From an uncultured Gammaproteobacteria bacterium (GTDB taxonomy: Bacteria; Pseudomonadota; Gammaproteobacteria; Pseudomonadales; Azotimanducaceae), in assembly GCA_913043815.1 (NCBI GenBank), contig CAJWNY010000002.1:17575-81574 (forward strand): 64,000 nucleotides of DNA, in the 5' to 3' direction. The notes below the pieces were generated by a model. It made no database searches. It had not been told where the DNA came from and saw only the letters and a list, made by a program, of their open reading frames with translations. A program made the position numbers and the translations under genes. This document shows, one piece after another, positions 49,604 to 59,460 of the stretch (positions are counted from its first letter, which is position 1; each line of letters begins with the position of its first letter).

Positions 49604-49906
49604 ATGGATGCTGTTTTCTTAGCGTTGATACTTATGTTGTCCATATTCTTGGGCTTCGAATTGATTTCCAAGGTGCCCGCGACCTTACACACACCGTTAA
49701 TGTCTGGCGCTAATGCAATCTCTGGCATCACCATCGTCGGTGCCTTGATTTCTGCCGGTTCTGGTACTGACATGCTGGCGACCATTTTGGGTGCTGCTGC
49801 GGTTATGTTTGCCACCATTAATGTGGTTGGCGGCTATATGGTTACCAATCGAATGTTGAGCATGTTCAAGAAGAAAGACGTTGATCAGAGCGGAGGTAAA
49901 TCATGA
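49604..49906 (+). CDS. pntAB: NAD(P) transhydrogenase subunit alpha part 2
   Basis: LGFELISKVPATLHTPLMSGANAISGITIVGALI; typical PntAB. Confidence 0.95.
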   Translation: MDAVFLALILMLSIFLGFELISKVPATLHTPLMSGANAISGITIVGALISAGSGTDMLATILGAAAVMFATINVVGGYMVTNRMLSMFKKKDVDQSGGKS

Positions 49907-51264
49907 GCTTGGAAATTATTAACTTATGGTATGTGGTTTCTGCCGCCCTGTTTATCTTTGGCCTAAAGCAGTTGGGGTCGCCGGCTACTGCAGTTAAAGG
50001 TAATAAAATCTCATCTTTAGCAATGTTAATAGCTGTTGTGGTTACCTTATTCAATAAAAATATTCTCCCTTGGGAATGGATTATTGGCGCAATTTTAGTG
50101 GGGTCGCTCGTGGGCGCAATCACTGCGCAGAAAGTAGAAATGACCAGCATGCCAGAAATGGTTGCATTGTTTAATGGCTCCGGTGGTATTGCCAGCTTAA
50201 TGGTCGGTTGGGCTGCTTTGTATAATGTGGGCAACACTACGTTTACCGATATTACAATTTTGCTTTCCATCTTAATTGGTGGCATGACTTTCAGTGGTAG
50301 TATTTTGGCCTGGGGTAAGTTGTCTGAAGTTATCAACTCTGCCGCTGTCGTATTCGGCGCTCAGCGTTTTGTTAATGCTCTGATTTTGGTCGCAATCGTT
50401 GTTTGCTCAGTGATGTTCTGTTTAGAACCTGCTGTAGATTCGCCTTATCTTTATGCGGTAATTGCCTTGGCCCTGATCTTCGGTGTGATGGCGGTACTGC
50501 CTATTGGTGGTGCCGATATGCCTGTGGTTATTTCATTGCTGAATAGCTACTCGGGACTGGCTGCTTGTGCGGCTGGTTTCGCAATTAATAACAATATCCT
50601 GATTGTTGCTGGCTCTATGGTTGGCGCCGCCGGTATTATCTTGACAAACATTATGTGTAAGGCGATGAATCGCTCTCTGGGCCACGTATTGTTCTCTGGC
50701 TTTGGTGCAGTCAAGGAAGCAACGAAGGTTGAAGGGGAAGTTAAGCCGATTAATAGTGAAGATGCATTTCTCATCCTCGAAGCAGCTCAGTCGGTTACAT
50801 TTGTGCCAGGGTATGGAATGGCAGTGGCGCAAGCTCAGCACGTGGTGCGTGAGTTGGGCGAATTGCTAGAAAAGAATGGTGCGGAGGTAACGTATGCAAT
50901 TCACCCAGTTGCTGGGCGTATGCCAGGCCACATGAATGTACTTTTGGCTGAAGCTAATGTGCCTTATGACCAATTGGTTGAAATGGATGACATCAACCCA
51001 CGCATAGACAAAGTTGATGTAGCCGTTGTTATTGGCGCGAATGATGTAGTTAACCCTGCGGCGCGTAACGATGAGAACAGCCCAATTTACGGCATGCCTA
51101 TTATCAATGTGGATTATGCGCAAACGGTATTTGTGTTGAAGCGTTCCATGGCCTCAGGTTTTTCTGGAGTGGATAATCCATTGTTCTTTGGTGACAATAC
51201 CCGGATGTTGTTTGGTGATGCTAAGCAGTCTATTGCGGCGGTAGTTGCTGAATTCAAAACCTAG
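49903..51264 (+). CDS. pntB: NAD(P) transhydrogenase subunit beta
   Basis: VPGYGMAVAQAQHVVRELGELLEKNGAEVTYAIHPVAGRMPGHMNVLLAEANVPYD; VVIGANDVVNPAA; 4-nt overlap with pntAB. Confidence 0.96.
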   Translation: MSLEIINLWYVVSAALFIFGLKQLGSPATAVKGNKISSLAMLIAVVVTLFNKNILPWEWIIGAILVGSLVGAITAQKVEMTSMPEMVALFNGSGGIASLMVGWAALYNVGNTTFTDITILLSILIGGMTFSGSILAWGKLSEVINSAAVVFGAQRFVNALILVAIVVCSVMFCLEPAVDSPYLYAVIALALIFGVMAVLPIGGADMPVVISLLNSYSGLAACAAGFAINNNILIVAGSMVGAAGIILTNIMCKAMNRSLGHVLFSGFGAVKEATKVEGEVKPINSEDAFLILEAAQSVTFVPGYGMAVAQAQHVVRELGELLEKNGAEVTYAIHPVAGRMPGHMNVLLAEANVPYDQLVEMDDINPRIDKVDVAVVIGANDVVNPAARNDENSPIYGMPIINVDYAQTVFVLKRSMASGFSGVDNPLFFGDNTRMLFGDAKQSIAAVVAEFKT

Positions 51265-51342
51265 TATAAGAGCCAAACTAAGATCCTAAACTTGACCTGA
51301 TTCGAGGCTTGTGACTATTGATACCAGTTAGCGAGGGAGAAT

Positions 51343-51954
51343 ATGACAATATTAGAAACAGATGTTTTACTCACCCGTAGCTCCGAGGCCGAAGCGGATA
51401 GACAATTTATCCGCCGCTGGTCTCCTCGAGCCATGAGTGGTGAAGTAGTTACTCTTGGCGAGATAGAGCAGCTGGTTGAAGCTGCTCGTTGGGCACCCTC
51501 CTGCTTTAACTCCCAACCCTGGCGCTTTGTTTACGGCTTGCGCGGCACACCTCAATGGAAGCCAATGTTGGATCTAATTATGGACATGAACCAATCCTGG
51601 GCTAAAGATGCCGGCGCCCTGGTAGCTATCGTCGCGCGTACCACCTTTGAACATAATAACGCCCCAGCGCCTACTCACAGTTTCGATACTGGTAGTGCTT
51701 GGATGAGTTTTGCCTTGCAAGCGCAAAGCATGGGATTAGTTACTCACGCAATGTGGGGTGTGGAGCATGACCAGGCTCCTGTGGTTCTGAATTTAGGCGA
51801 GGTTTATAAGCTGCAGGCAATAGTTGCAGTAGGGCGTTCCGGCGATAAACAAGAGCTACCTCAACCTTTACAAGATCGCGAAGTCCCCAGTTCGCGCAAA
51901 GCCATATCCGAACTCGCTTTTGCCGGCCAGTTACCCTCAGAGCCTCAGTATTAG
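51343..51954 (+). CDS. Nitroreductase family protein
   Basis: RRWSPRAMSGEVVTLGEIEQLVEAARWAPSCFNSQPWRFVYG. Confidence 0.9.
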   Translation: MTILETDVLLTRSSEAEADRQFIRRWSPRAMSGEVVTLGEIEQLVEAARWAPSCFNSQPWRFVYGLRGTPQWKPMLDLIMDMNQSWAKDAGALVAIVARTTFEHNNAPAPTHSFDTGSAWMSFALQAQSMGLVTHAMWGVEHDQAPVVLNLGEVYKLQAIVAVGRSGDKQELPQPLQDREVPSSRKAISELAFAGQLPSEPQY

Positions 51955-51973
51955 AAAAGGCTCAATCATCGGC

Positions 51974-52519
51974 CTAAATAATCTCAGATTCTCCCGGGGC
52001 AATGCCATCTATTGTCCAAGATCCAATTCGGTGACGTATAAGGCGTAGAACAGGAAAGCCTAAGCCCGCGCACATGCGGCGCACCTGTCTGTTTCGCCCT
52101 TCTTTTAAAGTCAACGTGAGCCAAGTGGTGGGTATGCTTTTACGCTGACGAATAGGTGGCTTTCGCGGCCAGAGGTTTTCAGTTCCGTTTGGTTGGCGAC
52201 CAAAATTCCAGCGCACAGGTAGACATAGGCCGTCTTTTAACACCATGCCCTCGCCCAGCGGCTGGAGATCCGCAGCTTTGGGTGCACCCTCTACTTGCAC
52301 CCAGTAGCCCTTGCTCAGCTTACTTTTAGGGTGGGTGATTTTTTGATTCAAAACGCCGTCATCGGTAAGCACTATCAAACCTTCGCTGTCCCGATCTAAC
52401 CGCCCGGCGGCGTATACCCCTGGTGTATCAATAAAATCAGCAAGGCATTGGCGCTGTTGATCATCTGTAAACTGACACAAAACGTCGAAGGGTTTGTTGA
52501 ATAAAAGCGTAGTTGCCAT
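51974..52519 (-). CDS. rluE: 23S rRNA pseudouridine synthase E-like
   Basis: LLFNKPFDVLCQFTDDQ...YAAGRLDRDSEGLIVLTDDG; LTLKEGRNRQVRRMCAGLGFPVLRLIRHRIG. Confidence 0.9.
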   Translation of the reverse strand: MATTLLFNKPFDVLCQFTDDQQRQCLADFIDTPGVYAAGRLDRDSEGLIVLTDDGVLNQKITHPKSKLSKGYWVQVEGAPKAADLQPLGEGMVLKDGLCLPVRWNFGRQPNGTENLWPRKPPIRQRKSIPTTWLTLTLKEGRNRQVRRMCAGLGFPVLRLIRHRIGSWTIDGIAPGESEII

Positions 52520-52850
52520 AGGTACTAAATTTCTTGCAGTTTTTTTGGGGTCGGCGCTAGTGTCGCATAAATTACCTCGGCGAATTTGCGATAGGCGATA
52601 GTTTCGAGCGGAAATGATTCACGCGGCTGGGTGCATGAGCTAAGGTTCGTGCTCGCATTTTAGTTAGTTACTTGGCGTTGAGGTTAGCAAAAGAGACTGC
52701 GCCTCTGAGGGTAAATGTCGTCAACGGCTAATTGAAAATCGCTTGGGGAAAGCTCACTAACCGTTGGGCTGCAGGTGTTTACTAGGGGTTTGTTCGAATG
52801 ACGATAAATAGTCGGTTGGCTCATGAAGGATTTTGGGAGAAATAAAGCTG

Positions 52851-53519
52851 ATGGAACTTTACGAAGTAATGCGCTCTACTTTTGCCGCGCGCGAGTTTAC
52901 TGATGCGCCAGTTACAGATGCTATGTTGCAGCGTGTTTTAGAAAACGCACGATTTGCGCCCAGTGGTGGTAATCGCCAGGGCTGGAAAGTTGTCGTGGTG
53001 CGCAACGAGGCGACGCGACAGGGCTTAGCAGATATTATGCGGTCTAGTATGCAGCGCTATGTCGCTCAAGTTAAGGCTGGTGAAGCGCCGTTTAATACAA
53101 TTAACCCCAGCCAAGTAAGTGGCGCCGACGTCGAAAACACAGCTGTCCCGCAACAAATGCTCGACAACTTGACTCAAGCGCCGGTTATCTTGTTAGTCTT
53201 TATTGATCTTTCCGTAGTCGCGTCCTTTGACAGTGGCCTAGATAGAGTAGGTGTGATTTCTGGCGCGTCAATTTACCCCTTTGTTTGGAATATTTTGCTC
53301 GCGGCTCGAAGCGAAGGGTTAGGTGGCACGTTAACTACCTTCGCCGCTGGGGAAGAAGGCAAGCTCCGTGAGCTTATTGGCGTGCCGGAAGAAATGGCTT
53401 TTGCCGCTATGATTCCTATGGGTCAACCGGTTAAGCAGTTAACTAAACTTAAGCGCAATGATGTGCAAAGTTTTACTGTGTTAGAACATTGGAATGGGGA
53501 GAATTTAGTTGGATCGTAA
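52851..53519 (+). CDS. Nitroreductase family protein
   Basis: MRSTFAAREFTDAPVTDAMLQRVLENARFAPSGGNRQGWKVVVVRN. Confidence 0.9.
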   Translation: MELYEVMRSTFAAREFTDAPVTDAMLQRVLENARFAPSGGNRQGWKVVVVRNEATRQGLADIMRSSMQRYVAQVKAGEAPFNTINPSQVSGADVENTAVPQQMLDNLTQAPVILLVFIDLSVVASFDSGLDRVGVISGASIYPFVWNILLAARSEGLGGTLTTFAAGEEGKLRELIGVPEEMAFAAMIPMGQPVKQLTKLKRNDVQSFTVLEHWNGENLVGS

Positions 53520-55146
53520 TCAAAATGAACAGGGTGATGCTCTGATGACTGAAGCTGACCAAGCGTCAACTGCAGCTGAGCAAGCGTCTAGTGCGAGGTA
53601 CGCTAAATACGTTCTGTTTGTACTGATCATAGTTTACATATTTAACTTTATTGATCGACAGATTTTGTCAATTTTGGCAGAAGAGATTAAGGCAGATTTG
53701 GGTATCGGGGACGCTGAAATTGGCTTTCTGTATGGTACCGCCTTTGCGGTGTTTTATGCAGTCTTTGGTATTCCTCTTGGACGCTTGGCGGACATGTGGA
53801 ATCGCAAAAAATTGATTTCGATGGGATTGTCGTTCTGGAGTTTGATGACTGCGATGTCTGGCTTCGCTCAAAATTTTGGTAGTCTTGCCTTCTGCAGATT
53901 TGGTGTGGGCGTTGGCGAAGCCAGTGCTACGCCAGCCGCTTTTTCCATGCTATCGGATTACTTTCCGCCAAGAGTAAGAGCAACAGTGTTGGCCATTTAC
54001 TCCAGTGGTATCTATCTAGGCTCGGGTATCGGATTATTTCTGGGTGGTGCAATTGTGCACAGCTGGCATGGATGGTACCCAGATCCGGCTCTCGCACCGT
54101 TGGGCATTAAAGCCTGGCAGGCTGCGTTTCTTGCCGTAGGCGTGCCAGGCGTATTTATGGCCATTTGGGTTTGGACGTTGCGCGAACCTGTAAAAGGTGC
54201 AAGCGAGGGCATTTTAACTCCCGCGCACCCAGCTCCTTTTCAGGCTGCGGGGAAGTCGTTGATGAGTGTGCTTCCTGGCTTTTCTATTGCTAGTCTTTAT
54301 GTGGCAGGTGGTCTTCGAGCAGTATTCATTAATCTGATTGTGGCAACCCTGATAGGCCTACTTTTTTTCGGTCTCTATGTGTTGATGCCAACGCTCTTAC
54401 AATGGATTGCTCTGGGCATTGGTGTCTACATCACTGCCACTTGGATTCATTATCTTAAGCTTACGGATCCCGCATGCTATGGCATGATGTTTCAATCTAA
54501 AGCTTTTATATTCTCAACTATTGGTTTCCCCGCTATTTCTTTTGTAACCTACGGCCTTGGCTTTTGGTCTCCACCGTTTATGCAGCGCTTTCATGGTGAA
54601 AGTATCGCTGACGCTGGCTTATACCTAGGTATGGGGTCTGCCATTGGTGGATTTATTGGTATTGTCCTGGGTGGCATTTTGGCCGACTATTTCAAAACCA
54701 AATATGTCAATGCACGACTTTATGTCGGCTTGATTATTCCTTTTTTTGCAGTGCCATGCATATTTGGCTTTTTGTATACAGAAAGTATTGCCGCAGCATA
54801 TTTCTATTCATTCCTATTCAGTGTCATTTCTCCTGCTTGGATAGGTTGTGCCGCTAGCACGGCTAATGACTTAGTTATGCCAAGAATGCGTGCAACGGCA
54901 TCTGCTTATTATTTGCTAATGAACACCTTTGTCGGCCTAGCTTTGGGCCCGTTCCTGATTGGGCAGTTTAGTGATCTATATATAGCAGCTGGCATTGAGA
55001 GCAAATTTGCTTTGCAGACAGCTATGGCTTGGGGTTTGGCGCCTTTTGCATTAAGTGTTGTTATGTTGCTTTTAGCTTCGCGCTATTTAGCTGATGATGA
55101 AGCTAGTCGTATTGACCGCGCTCGGGCTTTAGGCGAGCCGGTTTAG
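53509..55146 (+). CDS. MFS transporter (spinster-like)
   Basis: YIFNFIDRQILSILAEEIKADLGIGDAEIGFLYGTAFAVFYAVFGIPLGRLADMWNRK. Start is TTG 53509 (overlapping) or ATG 53545. Confidence 0.92.
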   Translation: MDRNQNEQGDALMTEADQASTAAEQASSARYAKYVLFVLIIVYIFNFIDRQILSILAEEIKADLGIGDAEIGFLYGTAFAVFYAVFGIPLGRLADMWNRKKLISMGLSFWSLMTAMSGFAQNFGSLAFCRFGVGVGEASATPAAFSMLSDYFPPRVRATVLAIYSSGIYLGSGIGLFLGGAIVHSWHGWYPDPALAPLGIKAWQAAFLAVGVPGVFMAIWVWTLREPVKGASEGILTPAHPAPFQAAGKSLMSVLPGFSIASLYVAGGLRAVFINLIVATLIGLLFFGLYVLMPTLLQWIALGIGVYITATWIHYLKLTDPACYGMMFQSKAFIFSTIGFPAISFVTYGLGFWSPPFMQRFHGESIADAGLYLGMGSAIGGFIGIVLGGILADYFKTKYVNARLYVGLIIPFFAVPCIFGFLYTESIAAAYFYSFLFSVISPAWIGCAASTANDLVMPRMRATASAYYLLMNTFVGLALGPFLIGQFSDLYIAAGIESKFALQTAMAWGLAPFALSVVMLLLASRYLADDEASRIDRARALGEPV

Positions 55147-55164
55147 TATTAGAATATATCCGTA

Positions 55165-55190
55165 TAGGTAAGGCGTTAGGGCCTTACCTA
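55165..55190. other. Perfect 10-bp stem/6-nt loop hairpin after the MFS gene
   Basis: TAGGTAAGGC-GTTAGG-GCCTTACCTA; no following T-tract. Confidence 0.7.
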
Positions 55191-55237
55191 GGACTGTTGA
55201 TTAAAGGCTTATAGATTTAAAAACTTAAAGGAAAATC

Positions 55238-55810
55238 GTGGAACAAAGCGGAACCTATGAAATTTCCTGCCCTATTGATGAAGTATGGGCAGGACTCAAT
55301 GACGTGAATGTGTTGGCTGCTTGCATCCCTGGCTGTGAGTCCATACAGCAAGTGGGCGAGCGTAACCTTGCTGCCTCTGTGAAAGCCAAAGTGGGACCAG
55401 TGAACTCTACGTTCCAAGTTAATATTTCCCTTGAGGATATTCAAGCGCCCAATAGCTACATGCTGAGAGGTGAAGTTAAAGGCGGGGCGGGGGTAGCTAA
55501 AGGAGAAGCGAAAATTGCTTTAGCTGTTGTTGACGGTAAGGCGGCAACTGACTTAACCTATGCAGCCTCGGCTTCCTTTGGCGGTAAGTTGGCTCAAGTG
55601 GGCAGTAGTCTGGTAGACAGCGCGGCAAGAAAGATGTGTGATGAATTCTTTGCAGCCTTTGAGCAGCAACTAAAAGGAGGGCCGCAACCTCGGGCCTCTC
55701 TATCGAAGAAAGATGCAGATGGCAATATCGAACGTGCGAACGATGGAATGCTATTTGTATGGGTTACTGCATTTGTGGTTTTGACCGTAGCCATGGTGTT
55801 GGCTATTTAG
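55238..55810 (+). CDS. coxG: SRPBCC/CoxG-family protein with C-terminal membrane anchor
   Basis: GTYEISCPIDEVWAGLNDVNVLAACIPGCESIQQVGE...; C-terminal TM WVTAFVVLTVAMVLAI, typical CoxG architecture. Confidence 0.88.
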   Translation: MEQSGTYEISCPIDEVWAGLNDVNVLAACIPGCESIQQVGERNLAASVKAKVGPVNSTFQVNISLEDIQAPNSYMLRGEVKGGAGVAKGEAKIALAVVDGKAATDLTYAASASFGGKLAQVGSSLVDSAARKMCDEFFAAFEQQLKGGPQPRASLSKKDADGNIERANDGMLFVWVTAFVVLTVAMVLAI

Positions 55811-55871
55811 CCAAATTGTTCATCTCTTTCTGAAGTCCGGTTGTTGGCTTTTATAGGTTTTTGAGTGCCCT

Positions 55872-56190
55872 TTGAAAATCAAAATAGACGTAAGCAATAC
55901 ATTCCACGAAGTGACTATTAAGTCCAATACGTTGTTGGTTAGTGTATTGCGTGAGAATCTGCGGTTAACAGGTGCTCATGTGTGTTGCGATACATCTCAG
56001 AGTGGGGCCTGCACTGTGCATTTGAATGATCTTGCAGTTAAGTCCTGTGCAGTCCTTGCTGTACAAGTTGCCGACTCTAAAGTAGTTACCATCGAAGGCA
56101 TCGGCGAGGTCGACAATCTTCACCCAATGCAAAGTGCCTTTCGCGAACATCACGCTTTGCAGTTCGGTTTTTGTACCCCGGCGATGATTT
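55872..56190 (+). pseudogene. coxS-like [2Fe-2S] subunit remnant, truncated
   Basis: GAHVCCDTSQSGACTVHLNDLAVKSCAVLAVQ...IEGIGEVDNLHPMQSAFREHHALQFGFCTPAMI, then the homology stops. It lacks the C-terminal GxxCRCTGY motif and has S for C in the CDTSQCGAC ligand motif. Confidence 0.8.
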
Positions 56191-56547
56191 CTTTCTCGAT
56201 CTTTTCGAAACGGCCCTACAACCCAGTGAGTTAATTACCCGAGAGAATTCCCTCTGCCGGCCCGGGTAGCGTATGCGAAATTCCGTAATCAAGCATCGGG
56301 CTATGCCTTTGTGGGTTCGTTTATCGCAGAATTTCAGGGTAAAATCCGAGCTGGTATTACAGGTGCTGGCCCCTGCGCTTGCCTTGCAATAGGTATCGAA
56401 AATGAGCTCATGCAAAATCGGAGTGTTGATATTCTCGATCATGTTGAAGTGCCTGATGCTGGGTTTAACAGTGACATACACGCTTCCGCTGAGTACCGTG
56501 CTCATTTACTGAAAGTACGGACCAAACGCCCACTAAAAAAATGTTGA
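56183..56547 (+). pseudogene. coxM-like FAD-binding subunit C-terminal remnant, frameshifted
   Basis: Frame at 56183 reads DDFFLDLFETALQPSELITRE; after a frame change, LPARVAYAKFRNQASGYAFVGSFIAEFQGKIRAGITGAGPCA...NSDIHASAEYRAHLLKVRTKR is CoxM-type. Confidence 0.78.
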
Positions 56548-56570
56548 GTCAAACCAATTGAGTCAGAAAA

Positions 56571-57581
56571 ATGAAAGTTAACGCCATAGTCTGCAATGAG
56601 ATTGCAGAGGATATTGGCAGCGTTGAGTTGCAGCAAATTGAACTGCCTGAGCCCGGCCCGGGTCAGGTGCGTGTGCGGCTAAAAGCCTGCGCTGTTAATT
56701 TCCCTGATCTTTTAATGATTCAGGGTAAGTACCAATTCAAACCGCCGCTACCTTTTGTCCCGGGTGGTGAAGCGGCTGGTGATATCGAAGCCATCGGTCC
56801 GGGCGTTAGTTTTAAAGAAGGCGATGCGGTGATTGTTGGTATGCGTTACGGTGGCTTCGCTGAGGCCGTTGTGGTGGATGAATCTCAAGTTAAACAGCTG
56901 CCCAAGGGCATGAACTATGCCAAGGGAGCGTCTTATCAGACGGCTTATTTGACCGCTTATGTTGCTCTGCAGCGTCGTGGCTATCTTGAGAAGGGTGAAA
57001 CCTTACTAGTTCATGGTGCTACTGGCGGCGTGGGTATGGCCGCAGTTGATTTAGGCAAGCTCTTCGGTGCCAATGTTATTGGCACAGGCGGCCGAGATGA
57101 TAAGTTAGCGGTGGTTGCTTCTCGAGGTGCGGATCATGTCATTAACTACACTATGGACGATGGCAGATTAGGCGGCTTTCGCGAAACCGTAAAATCGTTA
57201 ACAGGCGGTCGTGGAGCAGACGTTATTTATGACCCAGTAGGCGGCGATGTTTTTGATGAAAGCATGCGCTGTATAAACTGGGGCGGTCGAATACTGAGTA
57301 TTGGGTTTACCAGTGGGCGCTGGCCTCAAGCGCCGGTTAACTTAATCCTAATCAAGCAAATCTCCGTCATTGGGGTGCGCGCTGGTGAGTACGGACGGCA
57401 AGATCCGGTCAAAGGGCGTGAGAACGCTCAGCGTCTTTATGCCATGGCTGAGGCGGGTGAGATTGATCCTTACATTAGTCATGTACTGCCGTTAGAAAAT
57501 GCGGTTGAAGCCATGCGTTTACTTCAGCAACGAGAGGTTGTAGGCAAAGCGGTTGTGACGATGAATGGCTACCAAATCTAA
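56571..57581 (+). CDS. NADPH:quinone oxidoreductase family (zinc-independent MDR)
   Basis: VNFPDLLMIQGKYQFKPPLPFVPGGEAAGDIEAIG; LLVHGATGGVGMAAVDLGKLFGA. Confidence 0.93.
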   Translation: MKVNAIVCNEIAEDIGSVELQQIELPEPGPGQVRVRLKACAVNFPDLLMIQGKYQFKPPLPFVPGGEAAGDIEAIGPGVSFKEGDAVIVGMRYGGFAEAVVVDESQVKQLPKGMNYAKGASYQTAYLTAYVALQRRGYLEKGETLLVHGATGGVGMAAVDLGKLFGANVIGTGGRDDKLAVVASRGADHVINYTMDDGRLGGFRETVKSLTGGRGADVIYDPVGGDVFDESMRCINWGGRILSIGFTSGRWPQAPVNLILIKQISVIGVRAGEYGRQDPVKGRENAQRLYAMAEAGEIDPYISHVLPLENAVEAMRLLQQREVVGKAVVTMNGYQI

Positions 57582-57898
57582 ATCCTGAGCACGTCTCTGA
57601 CTATCCATTGACCCTAAATCTGTTAAGTTTAAAGACCTGGCGTTGGGCGATGTGGCTATCGACATCTAGGAACGCCTATAGTAATTTCCTCACAAGCTTC
57701 GAACGGACTCTCGCTCAATCAGTATTTTTTTGAGTTGGAAGAAGACGAATACTTAGGGGTCATCTTGAGATCCTCAGATTTATAGATATAAGCAGTAAAA
57801 ACGAGGACTTGATCCGCTTCCGGACAGGTACCAGGTGGAAAAATGCAAAATCGAGTACAACGGCGCCATTCATTGCAGTTCCCGATCGGGGGTGACCA

Positions 57899-58684
57899 AT
57901 GAAAATTCAAACATTCCGTGAACGTAAGGTGGCGGGTGAAAAAATCTCTATGGTCACTTGCTACGACTACTGGTCGGCGCAAATTCTGGCCGAATCTAGT
58001 GTAGATACACTTCTGGTTGGTGACAGTCTGGCCATGGTCATGCACGGCTTCCCCAGCACAGTGCACGCCACAGTGGCAATGATGGCTACCCATATTGCTG
58101 CAGTGAAACGTGGTGCGCCAAACAAATTTATTGTTGGAGATATGCCGTTTCTCTCCGCACGCAGAGATCTTGGTCAGGCTATGAATGCGGTTACGGCACT
58201 CATGCAGGCCGGTAGCAACGCGATAAAAATTGAGGGAGCAGCAGGGCAGTTGTCTTTACTCGCGCATATTGTGGAGTCTGGAGTTCCGGTGATGGGCCAC
58301 TTGGGTCTTACCCCTCAATCTGTTGAAGGGCTAGGTGGGCATAAGGTTCAGGGTCGTATGTCGGTTGATGCCAAGCGTATTCTCGATGATGCTTTAGCAC
58401 TACAAGAAGCAGGTTGTTTTAGTCTAGTGCTTGAGTGCATTCCTCAGGCGTTGGGCGAACGAATTTCCAAGGCACTAGATATCCCTACCATTGGTATCGG
58501 GGCAGGGACGCATACGGACGGTCAGGTTTTGGTGTTACAAGATCTGTTAGGTATGCACCAGTCATTTAAGCCAAAGTTCTTGCGCCACTATATGGATGGC
58601 TTCGGTCAACTCACCCGTGCAGTCAATAATTTTCACAGTGATGTAGTGGAAGGTCATTTTCCAAGTTTCAAAGAAAGCTACTAA
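57899..58684 (+). CDS. panB: 3-methyl-2-oxobutanoate hydroxymethyltransferase
   Basis: MVTCYDYWSAQILAESSVDTLLVGDSLAMVMHGFPSTVHATV; GHLGLTPQSVEGLGGHKVQGR; TIGIGAGTHTDGQVLVLQDLLGM. Confidence 0.97.
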   Translation: MKIQTFRERKVAGEKISMVTCYDYWSAQILAESSVDTLLVGDSLAMVMHGFPSTVHATVAMMATHIAAVKRGAPNKFIVGDMPFLSARRDLGQAMNAVTALMQAGSNAIKIEGAAGQLSLLAHIVESGVPVMGHLGLTPQSVEGLGGHKVQGRMSVDAKRILDDALALQEAGCFSLVLECIPQALGERISKALDIPTIGIGAGTHTDGQVLVLQDLLGMHQSFKPKFLRHYMDGFGQLTRAVNNFHSDVVEGHFPSFKESY

Positions 58685-59460
58685 TGCAGTTGGTGAAAGA
58701 CCTGGAGCAATGGCAACGGCTCCGTTCAGAATTAGACAAAGCTCTGGGTTTCGTTCCTACTATGGGTGCGCTGCACGAGGGCCATTTGTCGCTTCTGCGC
58801 CGAAGTGTTGCCGAAAACGAGCTTACGGTGCTGTCTATTTTTGTTAACGCTACTCAGTTTAATAACCAAGCAGATCTGCAAAGTTATCCCACTAGCATTG
58901 AAGACGACCTTAAGCTTGCTCAGTCAGTTGGGGTTGATTTGGTGCTGATGCCAGATTATGTGCAGATGTACCCCGACAACTTTCGCTTTCAAATGCACGA
59001 AGAAATTTTCAGTCAGGACTTATGTGGCAGCGACCGTTCTGGACACTTCACGGGTGTCCTCACTGTAGTGCTCAAGCTATTAAACTTAGTTCAGCCTGAG
59101 AAAGCGTACTTCGGTTTGAAAGACTATCAGCAATACCTTTTGATCAAGGATATGTGTGCTGGGTTGTTTCTGCCGACCCAAATTATTGGCTGTGAAACCC
59201 TACGCGAAAACGACGGCTTGGCTATGTCGTCGCGCAATCGTCGGTTAGACGGCGTTGCACGAGATGTAGCCGGGAGTTTTAACGGAATTTTATATCACTC
59301 CAACTCTGATGAAGACGCTATTAGCGCATTGCAGGCTTTGGGTTGCAATGTGGCATATATAAAAACTCTGTATGGGCGAAGATTTGGTGCCGTAGAAATT
59401 GAGTCCCAGGGGGACACAGTGCGCCTGATAGATAATTTGGTGCCAGAAAACTTAAAATAA
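58684..59460 (+). CDS. panC: Pantoate--beta-alanine ligase
   Basis: GFVPTMGALHEGHLSLLRRS; SIFVNATQFNNQADLQSYP; GLAMSSRNRRL; start overlaps the panB stop (TAATG). Confidence 0.96.
   Translation: MQLVKDLEQWQRLRSELDKALGFVPTMGALHEGHLSLLRRSVAENELTVLSIFVNATQFNNQADLQSYPTSIEDDLKLAQSVGVDLVLMPDYVQMYPDNFRFQMHEEIFSQDLCGSDRSGHFTGVLTVVLKLLNLVQPEKAYFGLKDYQQYLLIKDMCAGLFLPTQIIGCETLRENDGLAMSSRNRRLDGVARDVAGSFNGILYHSNSDEDAISALQALGCNVAYIKTLYGRRFGAVEIESQGDTVRLIDNLVPENLK

Noticed and set aside
49866-50336. 156-aa antisense ORF inside pntB
   Set aside because: Shadow of a strongly conserved pntB frame; no domain or plausible RBS.
57719-58093. 124-aa minus-strand ORF overlapping the panB start
   Set aside because: Opposes unambiguous panB coding sequence; spurious.
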